A stretch of DNA of 64,000 bases from Woeseiaceae bacterium (GTDB lineage: Bacteria > Pseudomonadota > Gammaproteobacteria > Steroidobacterales > Woeseiaceae), in NCBI GenBank assembly GCA_024640365.1, contig JAHEFE010000013.1, positions 1 to 64,000 of the forward strand, written 5' to 3'. How positions within the stretch are numbered: the stretch's first letter is position 1; each line of letters opens with the position of its first letter. Shown here in pieces: positions 27,716 to 36,989 of this stretch. Made by a program: the position numbers and the translations under genes. The notes below the pieces were generated by a model. That model did not search any database. It had not been told where the DNA came from and saw nothing but the letters and a program-made list of their open reading frames with translations.

Positions 27716-27873
27716 GGGAGCCTCTGATATATTCATGCACTCATGTATTGCGGCCAGAAAATCCAGCTTCGGTGTTACCAATCTTCGCGATAGCCTGTTC
27801 ACGTTCGATTGGGGCCTTGAATCTGAATCTTTTCGCTTGCAATCTACTTCGTCCAGAATAAATCAGCGATTCC
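27716..27873 (-). mobile_element. MITE-like repeat, copy A (158 bp)
   Basis: A 158-bp element with imperfect terminal inverted repeats: GGGAGCCTCTGAT at the left, and AATAAATCAGCGATTCC at the right, which is the complement of GGAATCGCTGATTTATT. It aligns without gaps to the reverse complement of 56261-56418 at about 82% identity by my hand count (29 mismatches). The core CCTTGAATCTGAATCTTTTC (within 27815-27837) is identical in both. There is no coding capacity, so a non-autonomous transposable element is the best reading. Confidence 0.8.
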
Positions 27874-28056
27874 TGAAATTTATTGGCCAGCGGCCAACAT
27901 CAGGCGAGGCATGATAGCCGAGCGTGGGTGCTACGCCAAGCAAAGACGGGGGAAAATGGCGTTTTTTTGCATCCTGAGAGTCGCCCATTACAGGCTGAAA
28001 GTGTCTGCAACAGTGGACTTTGAGGCTGGCGCTAGCCCGATATAGGGTCCCGGATA

Positions 28057-28083
28057 CAAAAAACGGGACCCTCTCGGGTCCCG
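28057..28083 (-). terminator. Terminator of tRNA-Asp copy 1
   Basis: Perfect stem CGGGACCC / GGGTCCCG with a four-base loop, followed on the minus strand by TTTTTTGT. It lies 11 nt beyond the tRNA 3' end. Confidence 0.85.
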
Positions 28084-28094
28084 CGTTTCGTAGT

Positions 28095-28171
28095 TGGCGG
28101 AGTGGACGGGACTCGAACCCGCGACCCCCGGCGTGACAGGCCGGTATTCTAACCAGCTGAACTACCACTCC
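28095..28171 (-). tRNA. tRNA-Asp (GTC), copy 1
   Basis: 77 nt with an encoded CCA. Cloverleaf parts on the minus strand: acceptor GGAGTGG / CCACTCC, D arm AGTTCAGCTGGTTAGA, anticodon stem-loop CGGCCTGTCACGCCG (anticodon GTC), T arm CGCGGGTTCGAGTCCCG. Identical to copy 2 at 28262. Confidence 0.97.
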
Positions 28172-28223
28172 ATAACATTAGTGGTCATACGGTGCTTACA
28201 GCATCTGGTGGGGGCACCAGATA

Positions 28224-28250
28224 TAAAAAACGGGGCCCTCACGGGCCCCG
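28224..28250 (-). terminator. Terminator of tRNA-Asp copy 2
   Basis: Perfect stem CGGGGCCC / GGGCCCCG with a four-base loop, followed on the minus strand by TTTTTTAT. A second hairpin (ATCTGGTG / CACCAGAT, 28203-28222) lies directly beyond it. Confidence 0.85.
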
Positions 28251-28261
28251 CGTTTCATAGT

Positions 28262-28338
28262 TGGCGGAGTGGACGGGACTCGAACCCGCGACCCCCGGCG
28301 TGACAGGCCGGTATTCTAACCAGCTGAACTACCACTCC
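28262..28338 (-). tRNA. tRNA-Asp (GTC), copy 2
   Basis: 77 nt, identical in sequence to the copy at 28095, anticodon GTC, CCA encoded. It lies 7 nt downstream of tRNA-Val, so the two are probably processed from one transcript. Confidence 0.97.
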
Positions 28339-28345
28339 GTAACAT

Positions 28346-28421
28346 TGGTGGGTGCTGAGGGGATCGAACCCCCGACCCTCGCCTTGTAAGGGCGATGCTC
28401 TCCCAGCTGAGCTAAGCACCC
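28346..28421 (-). tRNA. tRNA-Val (TAC)
   Basis: 76 nt with an encoded CCA. Acceptor GGGTGCT pairs with AGCACCC; anticodon stem-loop CGCCCTTACAAGGCG gives anticodon TAC. It is the first tRNA of the Val-Asp-Asp cluster downstream of hupB. Confidence 0.97.
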
Positions 28422-28528
28422 GAATTCATGCTTCGGCTCACAGGATGAACTGCAACACCGCCGCTAAATTCCTACCAAACCATACGTAGGAACTAACGTT
28501 GTTCCTTGCCCTGGTCCAGAAAGGCGCG

Positions 28529-28801
28529 CTAGTTTACGGCATCCTTCAGGCCTTTACCAGCCTTAAATCCAGGAACTTTACTCGCCTTAATTTGGATGGT
28601 TTCACCAGTACGTGGATTGCGGCCCTGACGAGCTGCACGTGCTTTAACGGCGAAGGTTCCGAAGCCTACCAGTGACACAGATCCACCACTTTTCAGAGCG
28701 CCGGTAATGCTATCGATAACAGCATCAACCGCCCTAGTTGCATCAGCGCGCGACAGTCCAGATTTGCCTGCAACCGACTCAATCAGATCTCCCTTATTCA
28801 T
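28529..28801 (-). CDS. hupB: DNA-binding protein HU-beta
   Basis: 90 residues, the exact family size. The HU signature is present ([19 protein letters not shown]) with the DNA-intercalating RNPRTGE arm, and the N-terminus [17 protein letters not shown] is typical. It is a nucleoid protein that bends DNA and acts as a dimer. It lies between lon and the tRNA cluster, as in the E. coli lon-hupB-ppiD order. A 220-nt gap upstream should hold its own promoter. Confidence 0.97.
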   Translation of the reverse strand: MNKGDLIESVAGKSGLSRADATRAVDAVIDSITGALKSGGSVSLVGFGTFAVKARAARQGRNPRTGETIQIKASKVPGFKAGKGLKDAVN

Positions 28802-29021
28802 GCAATCACCTTTTCGTCATTATTTACGTTATCACCGATGCAAAAAATCGCACCACCTTGTCATTCTTGCTTTGAGCGTTCGCCATTACGTCGACAAAAC
28901 TATCGCTCGTTTGACGAACCAATCCCGTAATCATCAGAATTAACCCGCCACTCACCTATAGCTTATACCAAGCGCTAAAATCGCCTGTCAATAAAGCCTT
29001 TAAATACGCGGCTTTCAGAAC

Positions 29022-31460
29022 TTAATGAGGTCGAACGACATCGTCCGTTTTTTTATCCGTTGCGGCGGTTGCTGACTCGGATTTCTCAGCCGTTTCACCC
29101 GCCTCTGGTAACGGCATATGTTGCAGTGCATGCTCCAGAACCTGATCAATCCATTTCACAGGAACTATGTTCAGCTTGTCTTTGATGTTCTTCGGTATTT
29201 CCGCCAGGTCTTTTTCATTTTCATGCGGTATGAGCACAGTCGTAATACCACCCCTATGGGCCGCCAGCAGCTTCTCCTTAAGACCGCCAATGGGCAGTAC
29301 TTCACCCCTCAGCGTAATCTCTCCGGTCATGGCAACATCGGCCTTTACAGGCACTTTGGTCAAAGCCGAGACCAGAGCGGTACACATGCCAACTCCCGCA
29401 CTCGGACCGTCCTTTGGAGTGGCTCCCTCAGGCACGTGGATATGCACATCGTACTTGTTATGGAAGCCTTCCTCGACGCCCAAGACATGCGCGCGACTGC
29501 GGACAACAGTCATGGCAGCCTGGATCGATTCGGTCATAACCTCGCCCAATTGCCCCGTGTGGGTGAGCTTTCCTTTACCCGGAACCACAGCCGCTTCGAT
29601 AGTCAGGAGCTCGCCGCCGACCTCTGTCCAGGCCAATCCGGTCACCTGGCCAATCTGACTTTTCTCCTCAGCTTTACCGTAACGGAATCGCCGCACACCG
29701 AGATACTTTGGAATGCTTTTTGGGGTGATTGTGACAGTCGTCGAGCGTGGCTTCAGCAACAACATTTTGACAACCTTGCGACAAATCTTGGAGATCTCCC
29801 GCTCAAGGTTTCGCACGCCCGACTCACGAGTGTAATGCTGCACGATGTCACGAATCGCCGATTGCGTAATATTCAGTTCGTCATCCTTCAGGCCGTTCGC
29901 TTTGAGCTGCTTGTCAATCAGATAACGCTCAGCAATGTTAATCTTCTCGTCTTCGGTATAACCCGGCAGACGGATGACTTCCATGCGATCAAGCAGCGGA
30001 GCCGGGATATTCAAACTGTTCGCTGTACAAACGAACATGACATCGGACAGATCGAAATCGACCTCGAGGTAATGATCGTTAAACGCAGAGTTTTGCTCCG
30101 GATCCAGTACTTCCAGTAAAGCCGATGACGGATCGCCACGGAAATCCATCGCCATCTTGTCGATCTCATCCAACAAGAACAGTGGATTGCGAACTTTGGC
30201 CTTGGACAGGTTTTGCACGATCTTGCCCGGCATCGAACCAATATAAGTGCGACGATGGCCACGAATTTCAGCCTCGTCGCGTACGCCACCGAGAGACATG
30301 CGTACAAACTTACGATTGGTTGCACGAGCAATGCTCTGCCCCAGCGAAGTCTTGCCAACACCCGGAGGGCCAACCAGGCACAGAATCGGACCCTTTAGAC
30401 GTTTCACGCGCTGTTGCACCGCGAGATACTCAAGGATACGTTCTTTAACTTTATCCAGTCCGTAATGGTCTTCTTCGAGCACGCGCTCAGCTCTGGCCAG
30501 ATCACGAATGACCTTGCTGCGTTTTTTCCACGGCGCTTTCAGCAACCAGTCGATGTAATTACGCACGACAGTCGCTTCGGCTGACATCGGTGACATCAGC
30601 TTGAGTTTATTCAGTTCGGAGCTGGCCTTTTCCTTGGCCTCAGCCGGCATGCCGGCCTCATCAATTTTGCGTTCCAGATCAGCAAGCTCGTTCGGCGCGT
30701 CTTCCATCTCGCCCAGCTCTTTCTGAATAGCCTTCATCTGCTCGTTGAGGTAGTACTCACGTTGGCTCTTTTCCATCTGCTGTTTAACGCGGCCGCGAAT
30801 GCGCTTCTCAATGTGCAACACATCGATTTCACCCTCGATGATGCCGAGAATTTGCTCGAGGCGTGCTTTGATGTCACATATTTCCAGCAGCTGCTGTTTA
30901 TCAGCAAGCTTCAGTGCGAGGTGCGATGCAACGGTATCCGCAAGTCGACCCGGCTGATCAATTCCTGACAACGACGTCAGTATTTCCGGCGGCACTTTTT
31001 TATTGAGTTTAACGTACTGCTCAAATTGCGCGATTATGGAACGAACGAGGACGTCGATCTCACGTTCATCGTGCTGATCTTCCTCCTTCAATACGGTGAT
31101 CTTGGCACCAAAATGATCGCCTTCAATCAGCTGATCAATTTGCGCACGCTCACCGCCTTCGACCAATACCTTGACCGTACCATCTGGCAGCTTTAGCAAT
31201 TGCAGCACGGTGGCCAGGGTCCCCACGTCATACAAATCTTTCGCCGTCGGCTCATCCAGATCGGCGGTCTGCTGCGCGACCAGCAGGATTTTCTTGTTGG
31301 CCTGCATCGCTTTGTCGAGGGCAATAATCGATCGTTCACGCCCGACGAAAAGCGGGATCACCATGTGCGGATAAACCACGACGTCACGCAGCGGCAATAC
31401 TGGAATGATCTGGGCGTCGTCCGCCAGTTCTAGTTCGGTGGTTTTGATGTCTTCAGACAC
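29022..31460 (-). CDS. lon: ATP-dependent protease Lon
   Basis: 812 residues. The N-terminal LAN substrate domain ([20 protein letters not shown]) is followed by an AAA+ domain with Walker [12 protein letters not shown] and Walker [12 protein letters not shown], then the proteolytic domain with catalytic Ser in [10 protein letters not shown] and Lys in [11 protein letters not shown]. It degrades misfolded and regulatory proteins in the cytosol. It is downstream of clpX as in E. coli. A sigma-32-like promoter upstream fits heat-shock control. The C-terminal ~25 residues are a Glu/Lys/Asp-rich tail. Confidence 0.98.
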   Translation of the reverse strand: MSEDIKTTELELADDAQIIPVLPLRDVVVYPHMVIPLFVGRERSIIALDKAMQANKKILLVAQQTADLDEPTAKDLYDVGTLATVLQLLKLPDGTVKVLVEGGERAQIDQLIEGDHFGAKITVLKEEDQHDEREIDVLVRSIIAQFEQYVKLNKKVPPEILTSLSGIDQPGRLADTVASHLALKLADKQQLLEICDIKARLEQILGIIEGEIDVLHIEKRIRGRVKQQMEKSQREYYLNEQMKAIQKELGEMEDAPNELADLERKIDEAGMPAEAKEKASSELNKLKLMSPMSAEATVVRNYIDWLLKAPWKKRSKVIRDLARAERVLEEDHYGLDKVKERILEYLAVQQRVKRLKGPILCLVGPPGVGKTSLGQSIARATNRKFVRMSLGGVRDEAEIRGHRRTYIGSMPGKIVQNLSKAKVRNPLFLLDEIDKMAMDFRGDPSSALLEVLDPEQNSAFNDHYLEVDFDLSDVMFVCTANSLNIPAPLLDRMEVIRLPGYTEDEKINIAERYLIDKQLKANGLKDDELNITQSAIRDIVQHYTRESGVRNLEREISKICRKVVKMLLLKPRSTTVTITPKSIPKYLGVRRFRYGKAEEKSQIGQVTGLAWTEVGGELLTIEAAVVPGKGKLTHTGQLGEVMTESIQAAMTVVRSRAHVLGVEEGFHNKYDVHIHVPEGATPKDGPSAGVGMCTALVSALTKVPVKADVAMTGEITLRGEVLPIGGLKEKLLAAHRGGITTVLIPHENEKDLAEIPKNIKDKLNIVPVKWIDQVLEHALQHMPLPEAGETAEKSESATAATDKKTDDVVRPH

Positions 31461-31509
31461 TGAATTGTTCCTCGCTCGCCTTTGCGGCTAATTAGCTAAC
31501 TGCGGTGGG

Positions 31510-31537
31510 AGATGTGGTCATTTAGCCCGAAATCAAG
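31510..31537 (-). promoter_or_regulatory. Possible sigma-32 (heat-shock) promoter of lon
   Basis: On the minus strand, CTTGATT is followed after 13 nt by CCACATCT. This resembles the heat-shock consensus CTTGAAA, 13-15 nt, CCCCATnT (seven of eight bases in the -10 element). Its expected start lies about 40 nt before the lon ATG. Prediction by eye only. Confidence 0.4.
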
Positions 31538-31677
31538 TCGCAGCGGGCAATTACCAAAACACACGAGGGATATCCGGCAAATCACGAAAAAACCGCCGGT
31601 AGATCCCGGAAAAAGCGATGGCAACGCCCTGTTAACTCACTTCAGGTGAATTATATCAGGCTACGAACAGACTGTAC

Positions 31678-33021
31678 TTAGTCTGATCCAGTCTGCCGAC
31701 GCGGCTCCGGCAGTGGGGCTTCAACGGGTGCTTCCACAGGTGCCGGTGCTGCCGCTGGTGCTTCCTCAGACTCGTAGATGATATATGGCTTGTTGTCACC
31801 ACTGATCGATGCCTCGTCAAGCACAACCTTCTTGGCGTTCTTGGCAGACGGCAGATCATACATCGTATCGAGTAGGACACTTTCCAGGATAGTACGGAGC
31901 CCACGAGCTCCGGTCTTGCGCTTCATAGCCCGCTTGGCCACAGCACGTAACGCATCCTCACGGAACTCGAGGTCAACACCTTCCATTTCGAACAGTTTAC
32001 GATATTGCTTGGTCAACGCGTTCTTTGGTTCGAACAAGATGCTGATCAGCGCTTCGACATCGAGCTCTTCCAGCGTAGCGACCACTGGCAAACGACCGAC
32101 GAATTCGGGGATCAGGCCAAACTTGATCAGGTCTTCCGGCTCAACTTCGTGCAGCAACTCGCCAACACTCTGCTGTTCTTCCGATCCCTTAACCTCGGCC
32201 ACAAAACCGATCCCGCTCTTGGCAGAACGGTTGAGGATAATTTTTTCGAGGCCGGCGAATGCACCACCGCAAATAAACAGGATATTTGACGTATCGACTT
32301 GCAGGAATTCCTGCTGCGGATGCTTGCGACCGCCTTGTGGAGGGACAGATGCGACCGTGCCTTCAATCAGCTTGAGCAGCGCCTGTTGTACACCCTCGCC
32401 GGATACGTCACGAGTAATAGACGGGTTATCAGACTTGCGCGAAATCTTGTCGATCTCGTCGATGTAAACAATGCCAGTTTGGGCTTTCTCTACATCGTAA
32501 TCACATTTCTGCAGCAGCTTCTGGATAATGTTTTCGACGTCTTCACCGACGTAACCGGCTTCGGTAAGCGTCGTGGCATCGGCGATCGTAAACGGCACCT
32601 GGAGCATTCTCGCGAGCGTCTCAGCCAGCAAGGTCTTGCCGCAACCGGTAGGCCCGATCAACAGGATATTGCTCTTGGAAAGCTCTACGTCATCCTTGCT
32701 GTGCTCACCGCTGCGGGCTTCAAGGCGTTTGTAATGGTTGTAAACAGCGACCGAGAGGACTTTCTTGGCAAACTGCTGGCCAATAACATATTCGTCCAGC
32801 ACGGCCTTGATTTCAGCAGGCTTCGGCAGCTTGTCGTGACTGCGCTCACTTGCGTCTTCGAGCTCCTCACGAATGATGTCATTGCATAGCTCTACACATT
32901 CGTCACAAATGAATACTGATGGTCCGGCAATCAGTTTGCGAACTTCGTGTTGGCTTTTGCCGCAGAACGAACAGTAAAGTAATTTACCGTCTTCGCCTTT
33001 ACCGCGGGAATCATCACTCAT
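31678..33021 (-). CDS. clpX: ATP-dependent Clp protease ATP-binding subunit ClpX
   Basis: 447 residues, slightly longer than E. coli (424) because of an Ala/Pro/Glu-rich tail ([17 protein letters not shown]). The N-terminal zinc domain ([21 protein letters not shown]), Walker A GPTGCGKT, Walker [10 protein letters not shown] and pore loop [10 protein letters not shown] are all present. It unfolds substrates and feeds them to ClpP. It has a 126-nt gap from clpP holding a probable promoter of its own. Confidence 0.98.
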   Translation of the reverse strand: MSDDSRGKGEDGKLLYCSFCGKSQHEVRKLIAGPSVFICDECVELCNDIIREELEDASERSHDKLPKPAEIKAVLDEYVIGQQFAKKVLSVAVYNHYKRLEARSGEHSKDDVELSKSNILLIGPTGCGKTLLAETLARMLQVPFTIADATTLTEAGYVGEDVENIIQKLLQKCDYDVEKAQTGIVYIDEIDKISRKSDNPSITRDVSGEGVQQALLKLIEGTVASVPPQGGRKHPQQEFLQVDTSNILFICGGAFAGLEKIILNRSAKSGIGFVAEVKGSEEQQSVGELLHEVEPEDLIKFGLIPEFVGRLPVVATLEELDVEALISILFEPKNALTKQYRKLFEMEGVDLEFREDALRAVAKRAMKRKTGARGLRTILESVLLDTMYDLPSAKNAKKVVLDEASISGDNKPYIIYESEEAPAAAPAPVEAPVEAPLPEPRRQTGSD

Positions 33022-33065
33022 TATTGACTAGCCTCTTTGACCCGTGTCTGTCTGATTAAACTGTG

Positions 33066-33094
33066 TATATAACATGCGATATTGGAGCGTGCAA
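33066..33094 (-). promoter_or_regulatory. Possible sigma-70 promoter of clpX
   Basis: On the minus strand, TTGCAC and TATATA are separated by exactly 17 nt, with the -10 about 45 nt before the clpX ATG. The match to consensus is moderate (three and four of six). Confidence 0.35.
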
Positions 33095-33147
33095 AGCTAC
33101 AGATCACACTCCGGCGCAATAAATTCTAAAATAACTAGTTGAATTTA

Positions 33148-33777
33148 TTAGCTTTCGCTCTTTGGCAGTGCCGGAAGTTCGTTGCGGTGCTCGAGAACTG
33201 TATCCACCAGCCCATAGGCCACGGCGATCTCAGCACTCATAAAATTGTCGCGCTCGAGATCTTTTTCAATAGTTTCAATCGCTTGACCGGTATGCACTGA
33301 CATAATTCGGTTCAATTTGCGCTTCAATTCGAGCACTTCCCGCGCATGAATATCAATATCCGTCGCCTGGCCCGAGAAACCAGCGCTGGGCTGATGCACC
33401 ATAATGCGTGAATGAGGCAGTGCATAACGCTTGCCCTTCTTGCCGCCGCCGAGCAACAAAGCGCCCATACTGGCCGCCTGGCCCACACATATCGTGCTGA
33501 CATCACACTTGATGAACTGCATCGTGTCGTAAATTGACAAACCAGCCGTAACCGAGCCACCCGGCGAGTTGATATAGAGATGAATATCCTTATCCGGGTT
33601 TTCCGACTCAAGGAACAGCAACTGAGCGACAATCAGGTTGGCCATGCTGTCTTCCACAGGCCCCACCAGAAATACGACCCGCTCTTTCAACAAACGAGAT
33701 AAAATATCGTAGGAGCGCTCGCCCCGCGCGGTCTGCTCAACCACCATTGGTACTAGATTCATTACTGCTGCACTCAT
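33148..33777 (-). CDS. clpP: ATP-dependent Clp protease proteolytic subunit ClpP
   Basis: 209 residues. The catalytic Ser is in [11 protein letters not shown] and the His in [20 protein letters not shown], and the closing [19 protein letters not shown] is conserved. It is a serine protease that forms the double-heptamer core working with ClpX. The gene starts 39 nt after tig, so tig-clpP are likely one operon. A short propeptide-like N-terminus ([15 protein letters not shown]) is expected to be trimmed. Confidence 0.98.
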   Translation of the reverse strand: MSAAVMNLVPMVVEQTARGERSYDILSRLLKERVVFLVGPVEDSMANLIVAQLLFLESENPDKDIHLYINSPGGSVTAGLSIYDTMQFIKCDVSTICVGQAASMGALLLGGGKKGKRYALPHSRIMVHQPSAGFSGQATDIDIHAREVLELKRKLNRIMSVHTGQAIETIEKDLERDNFMSAEIAVAYGLVDTVLEHRNELPALPKSES

Positions 33778-33816
33778 TATGGAATCAACGTCCTATTATC
33801 GGCTAAAACGCGTCAC

Positions 33817-35106
33817 TTAGGAATTCATGTAATCCTTGAAGCTGATTTTCTTTTCGGTTGCCTTGCCGTTAGCGACCAGCCAGTCGATCGCCTGCTCTTC
33901 CAGTACCATAGGCTGGATTTGGTTCATAACCTGCGGATTACTCAGGTAATTTGCAACCATATCGGCACTCTGCTCGTAGCCTGCACAGATTTCCTCAATC
34001 TTGGCGCGAACCCGGTCAGCGTCGATTTCGATCTTGTTATCGACGATCACCTGATTTAACAAAAGACCCAGACGGACCCGGCGTTCGCCGAGTTCTGCAA
34101 AATTCTCACGAGGTGGCGCCTGGTCGTGATCGGTCACACCCATACGATTCATCGCATCGTGTTGCAGGGAATGGCACTCCTGGTCGACCAGTGTCTTCGG
34201 CACTTCAATCGGATTGGCTTCGATCAAGCCATTCATAGCCTGTTCTTTAATATCGCCTTCGCGCTTCTGCTTCAACTGGCGGTGCATGTTCTCGGTCACG
34301 TCACTGCGCAATTTCGCCAGACCACCATCCTGCACACCAAAGGCCTCGGCCAAAGCATCGTCGAGAGCCGGCAATTCCTGTTCTTCAACACGGTGTACCT
34401 TGATATCAAACTCCGCTTTCTTGCCAGCCAGTTCCTCGGCGCGGTAATCCTTCGGAAATTTCACTTTGAAAGTCTTCTCGTCGCCCGCAACAATACCGTA
34501 CAGCGCCTTTTCAAAGTCCGGCAACATCTGTCCCTGGCCTAATACAACCGGCACTTCAGTTCCGGTACCGCCCTCAAATGCAACGCCCTCAAGCTTGCCG
34601 ACAAAATCGACCACAACGCGGTCGTCTTCAGCCGATTTGCGATCAACAGTAATCCAGTTCGCTTTCTGTTTGCGGAGGCTTTCCAGCATATCGTCGCAAT
34701 CAGCATCTCCGATCTCGACGCTGGCACGCTCAACCTTGATCGTATCCAGGCCCTTAAGGGTGATTTCAGGCATTACTTCAAACGTCGCCACGAACACGAA
34801 GTCATTGCCAGACTCAACCGGCTCAGGAGCAATTTGCGGGTTGCCAGCCGGGTTCAGCTTTTCCTGCTGCAGCGCTTCGCGATAGCTCTTTTCCATCATT
34901 GAAGTCAAAACGTCCTGACGTACTTCGCCACCGAAGCGTTGCTTGACAACATTGGCTGGAATCTTGCCAGGCCGAAAACCTTTCAACTTGGCGGTCTTGC
35001 CAACTTGCTTTAGCCGCTTCTCAACTTCCAGCTCAATTTCATTGCCCGGAAGTTCGATGCGCATGCGCCGTTCCAGCGTTCCCGTAGACTCAACAGTCAC
35101 CAACAT
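33817..35106 (-). CDS. tig: Trigger factor
   Basis: About 429 residues, the family size (E. coli 432). The start is placed at the second Met of the frame (MLVTVESTGTLERRM), because that is where known trigger factors begin; the first Met at 35130 would add eight residues. The ribosome-binding signature GFRPGKIP is present, followed by a PPIase domain with DRVVVDFVGKLEG and the long C-terminal helical arms. It is a ribosome-associated chaperone and proline isomerase, first gene of the tig-clpP operon. Confidence 0.97.
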   Translation of the reverse strand: MLVTVESTGTLERRMRIELPGNEIELEVEKRLKQVGKTAKLKGFRPGKIPANVVKQRFGGEVRQDVLTSMMEKSYREALQQEKLNPAGNPQIAPEPVESGNDFVFVATFEVMPEITLKGLDTIKVERASVEIGDADCDDMLESLRKQKANWITVDRKSAEDDRVVVDFVGKLEGVAFEGGTGTEVPVVLGQGQMLPDFEKALYGIVAGDEKTFKVKFPKDYRAEELAGKKAEFDIKVHRVEEQELPALDDALAEAFGVQDGGLAKLRSDVTENMHRQLKQKREGDIKEQAMNGLIEANPIEVPKTLVDQECHSLQHDAMNRMGVTDHDQAPPRENFAELGERRVRLGLLLNQVIVDNKIEIDADRVRAKIEEICAGYEQSADMVANYLSNPQVMNQIQPMVLEEQAIDWLVANGKATEKKISFKDYMNS

Positions 35107-35212
35107 GTTCTGACACCTTTTCTCATGCAAAAAAATCCGGCCCTGGGACCGAATCGCAATACCAAAATTGCTATAAAAATTATATGTTTATTCGTCTTTT
35201 TTTCAAAAACGA

Positions 35213-35298
<86 letters not shown>

Positions 35299-35439
35299 AA
35301 CGAGGGCACCGGGGCACCTTTGTCCAGCCGGAAATTATAACGGGTATCGGGCTTATGTGTAGCGTTTCTTGCACCGCTCGACGCAAATACTGCATTGGCA
35401 AGGCCACCATCCATGGCAGTCCCGTGCCATTTTGCACCG

Positions 35440-36966
35440 TCAGGGGTGATCAGCGCGCAGCTGCTTCATCAGCGCCGCCGACATCAGGACACCGATAAAC
35501 AGTATCGGTAACGACACCACCAGGCTCGCGGTCTGCATTACGGTCAGGCCGGCCCGAGCGTCGCCGGTCAATCGACCCACAAACAACAAGGTCAGGGGGA
35601 TAATGGCAAGCGCAAAAGCCCAGAACAAGCGATGCCAGCGAGCGGGGTCGTCTCCTGCCGCCAGTCGTCGAGTAGCGCTCGACGCCAGTATGTAGGACGC
35701 CGAGTCATAGGTGGTCGCCGCAAATACCACTGTCACCAGGCAAAAAAGGCCAATCACAATATTCGACCACGGCAACTGCGCGAGTATGCCAACGATTGCG
35801 CTGGCCTGCCCTTGCTCCTGTAACAAGTATGTCACTGAAAATGTGCCGGTTAATTCCAGGCTCAGGCCGTAGTTGCCGAGGATCATATAGAAAAACATGC
35901 CGCCCAGAGTGCCGTAACCCAGCATGCCGAAAATTACCTGGCGGATCGTGCGGCCTCGCGATATGCGCGTCACAAACAAGCCTACGAATGGCCCGTACGC
36001 AATCCACCAGGCCCAATAAAATATTGTCCAGTTTTCTACGAAGCGCGAATTGCTGAACGCATCTGTCCAGGTATTCATGCGAATAAAATTTTGCGCCAGC
36101 AAACCAAAACTACTTATCGAAACTTTCAGCAAAAATACGGTCGGACCTGCAATCAAAACGAATACCAGCAACGCGAGAGCGAGTCCAAGATTGATATCAC
36201 TGAGTCGCTTGATTCCTTTTTTCAATCCCAGCCAAACGCTCGCGGAAAATAACGCAACGCAAATCAGCAAGGCGACGATTTCGAGCGCGAAGCCATTGGC
36301 AAAACCCGTCAGACGACTGATACAGGTCGCGATAAGTGGTGTCGTAAATCCGATGGATGAGCCGGCACCGCCCAGCAATGCAATCATAAAAAAGAAATCA
36401 ATGGCGCGGCCGCGGCGCGTTTCATGCTCACCCTGCAGAAAATAATGACAGCCTGTCGAAAAACGCAGGAACGACACGCCTTTGACGTAGTAGGGATAGG
36501 CAATGGCCAGCGTCGGCAAACAATAGAAACTCCACGCTACCGGCCCCCAGTGAAAAAGACCGTAAGTGGCTGCCCACTCGGCGGCCTCATTGGTTTGCGG
36601 GGCAATGCCAAACGGTGGCGCAATGTAGTAATGCGCCCATTCCACCGGTGCCCAGAACATGAGTCCACCACCGATACCGGCACAGAAGAGCATCGCGGCC
36701 CAACTGTAATCCCCGAATTCGGCCGATTCGCCCTCCTTGCCAAGATTCACGTTAGCGTAGCGACTGAACGCTAACCAGATCAGGAATACGGTAACCGCAG
36801 CGCCAGCCAGCAAATACAAGAATCCAAACTGTGAGGATATGTAGCCATACGCATCGCGAATTAATGCGCCACCCAGTTTTGGATAAATGGCGAGGGGTAA
36901 ACAAACAAGCAAGATGACTGCAACTGAAGTACCAAACGTAACCTTATCGATTTGCTTTTGTTCCAA
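35440..36966 (-). CDS. BCCT-family transporter (betaine/carnitine/choline/DMSP type)
   Basis: 508 residues with about 12 hydrophobic segments. BCCT features are clear: a Gly-rich first half (CAGIGGGLMFWAPVEWAHYY) and the signature FYWAWWIAYGPFVGLFVTRI with the following RGRT. The family imports trimethylammonium or dimethylsulfonium compounds, driven by Na+ or H+, or by exchange. The N- and C-terminal tails are short, so osmotic sensing of the BetP type is unlikely. It is the last gene of a three-gene unit with an esterase and a DmdA-like enzyme (gaps about 20 nt), which suggests uptake for catabolism. Betaine and DMSP are both possible substrates. Confidence 0.92.
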   Translation of the reverse strand: MEQKQIDKVTFGTSVAVILLVCLPLAIYPKLGGALIRDAYGYISSQFGFLYLLAGAAVTVFLIWLAFSRYANVNLGKEGESAEFGDYSWAAMLFCAGIGGGLMFWAPVEWAHYYIAPPFGIAPQTNEAAEWAATYGLFHWGPVAWSFYCLPTLAIAYPYYVKGVSFLRFSTGCHYFLQGEHETRRGRAIDFFFMIALLGGAGSSIGFTTPLIATCISRLTGFANGFALEIVALLICVALFSASVWLGLKKGIKRLSDINLGLALALLVFVLIAGPTVFLLKVSISSFGLLAQNFIRMNTWTDAFSNSRFVENWTIFYWAWWIAYGPFVGLFVTRISRGRTIRQVIFGMLGYGTLGGMFFYMILGNYGLSLELTGTFSVTYLLQEQGQASAIVGILAQLPWSNIVIGLFCLVTVVFAATTYDSASYILASSATRRLAAGDDPARWHRLFWAFALAIIPLTLLFVGRLTGDARAGLTVMQTASLVVSLPILFIGVLMSAALMKQLRADHP

Positions 36967-36989
36967 ACTGCTCTCCCGCCGTATTGTTG

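Noticed and set aside
27863-28168. Open frame across the tRNA-Asp gene and terminator
   Set aside because: It is an artefact of structured RNA sequence; its start lies in a tRNA.
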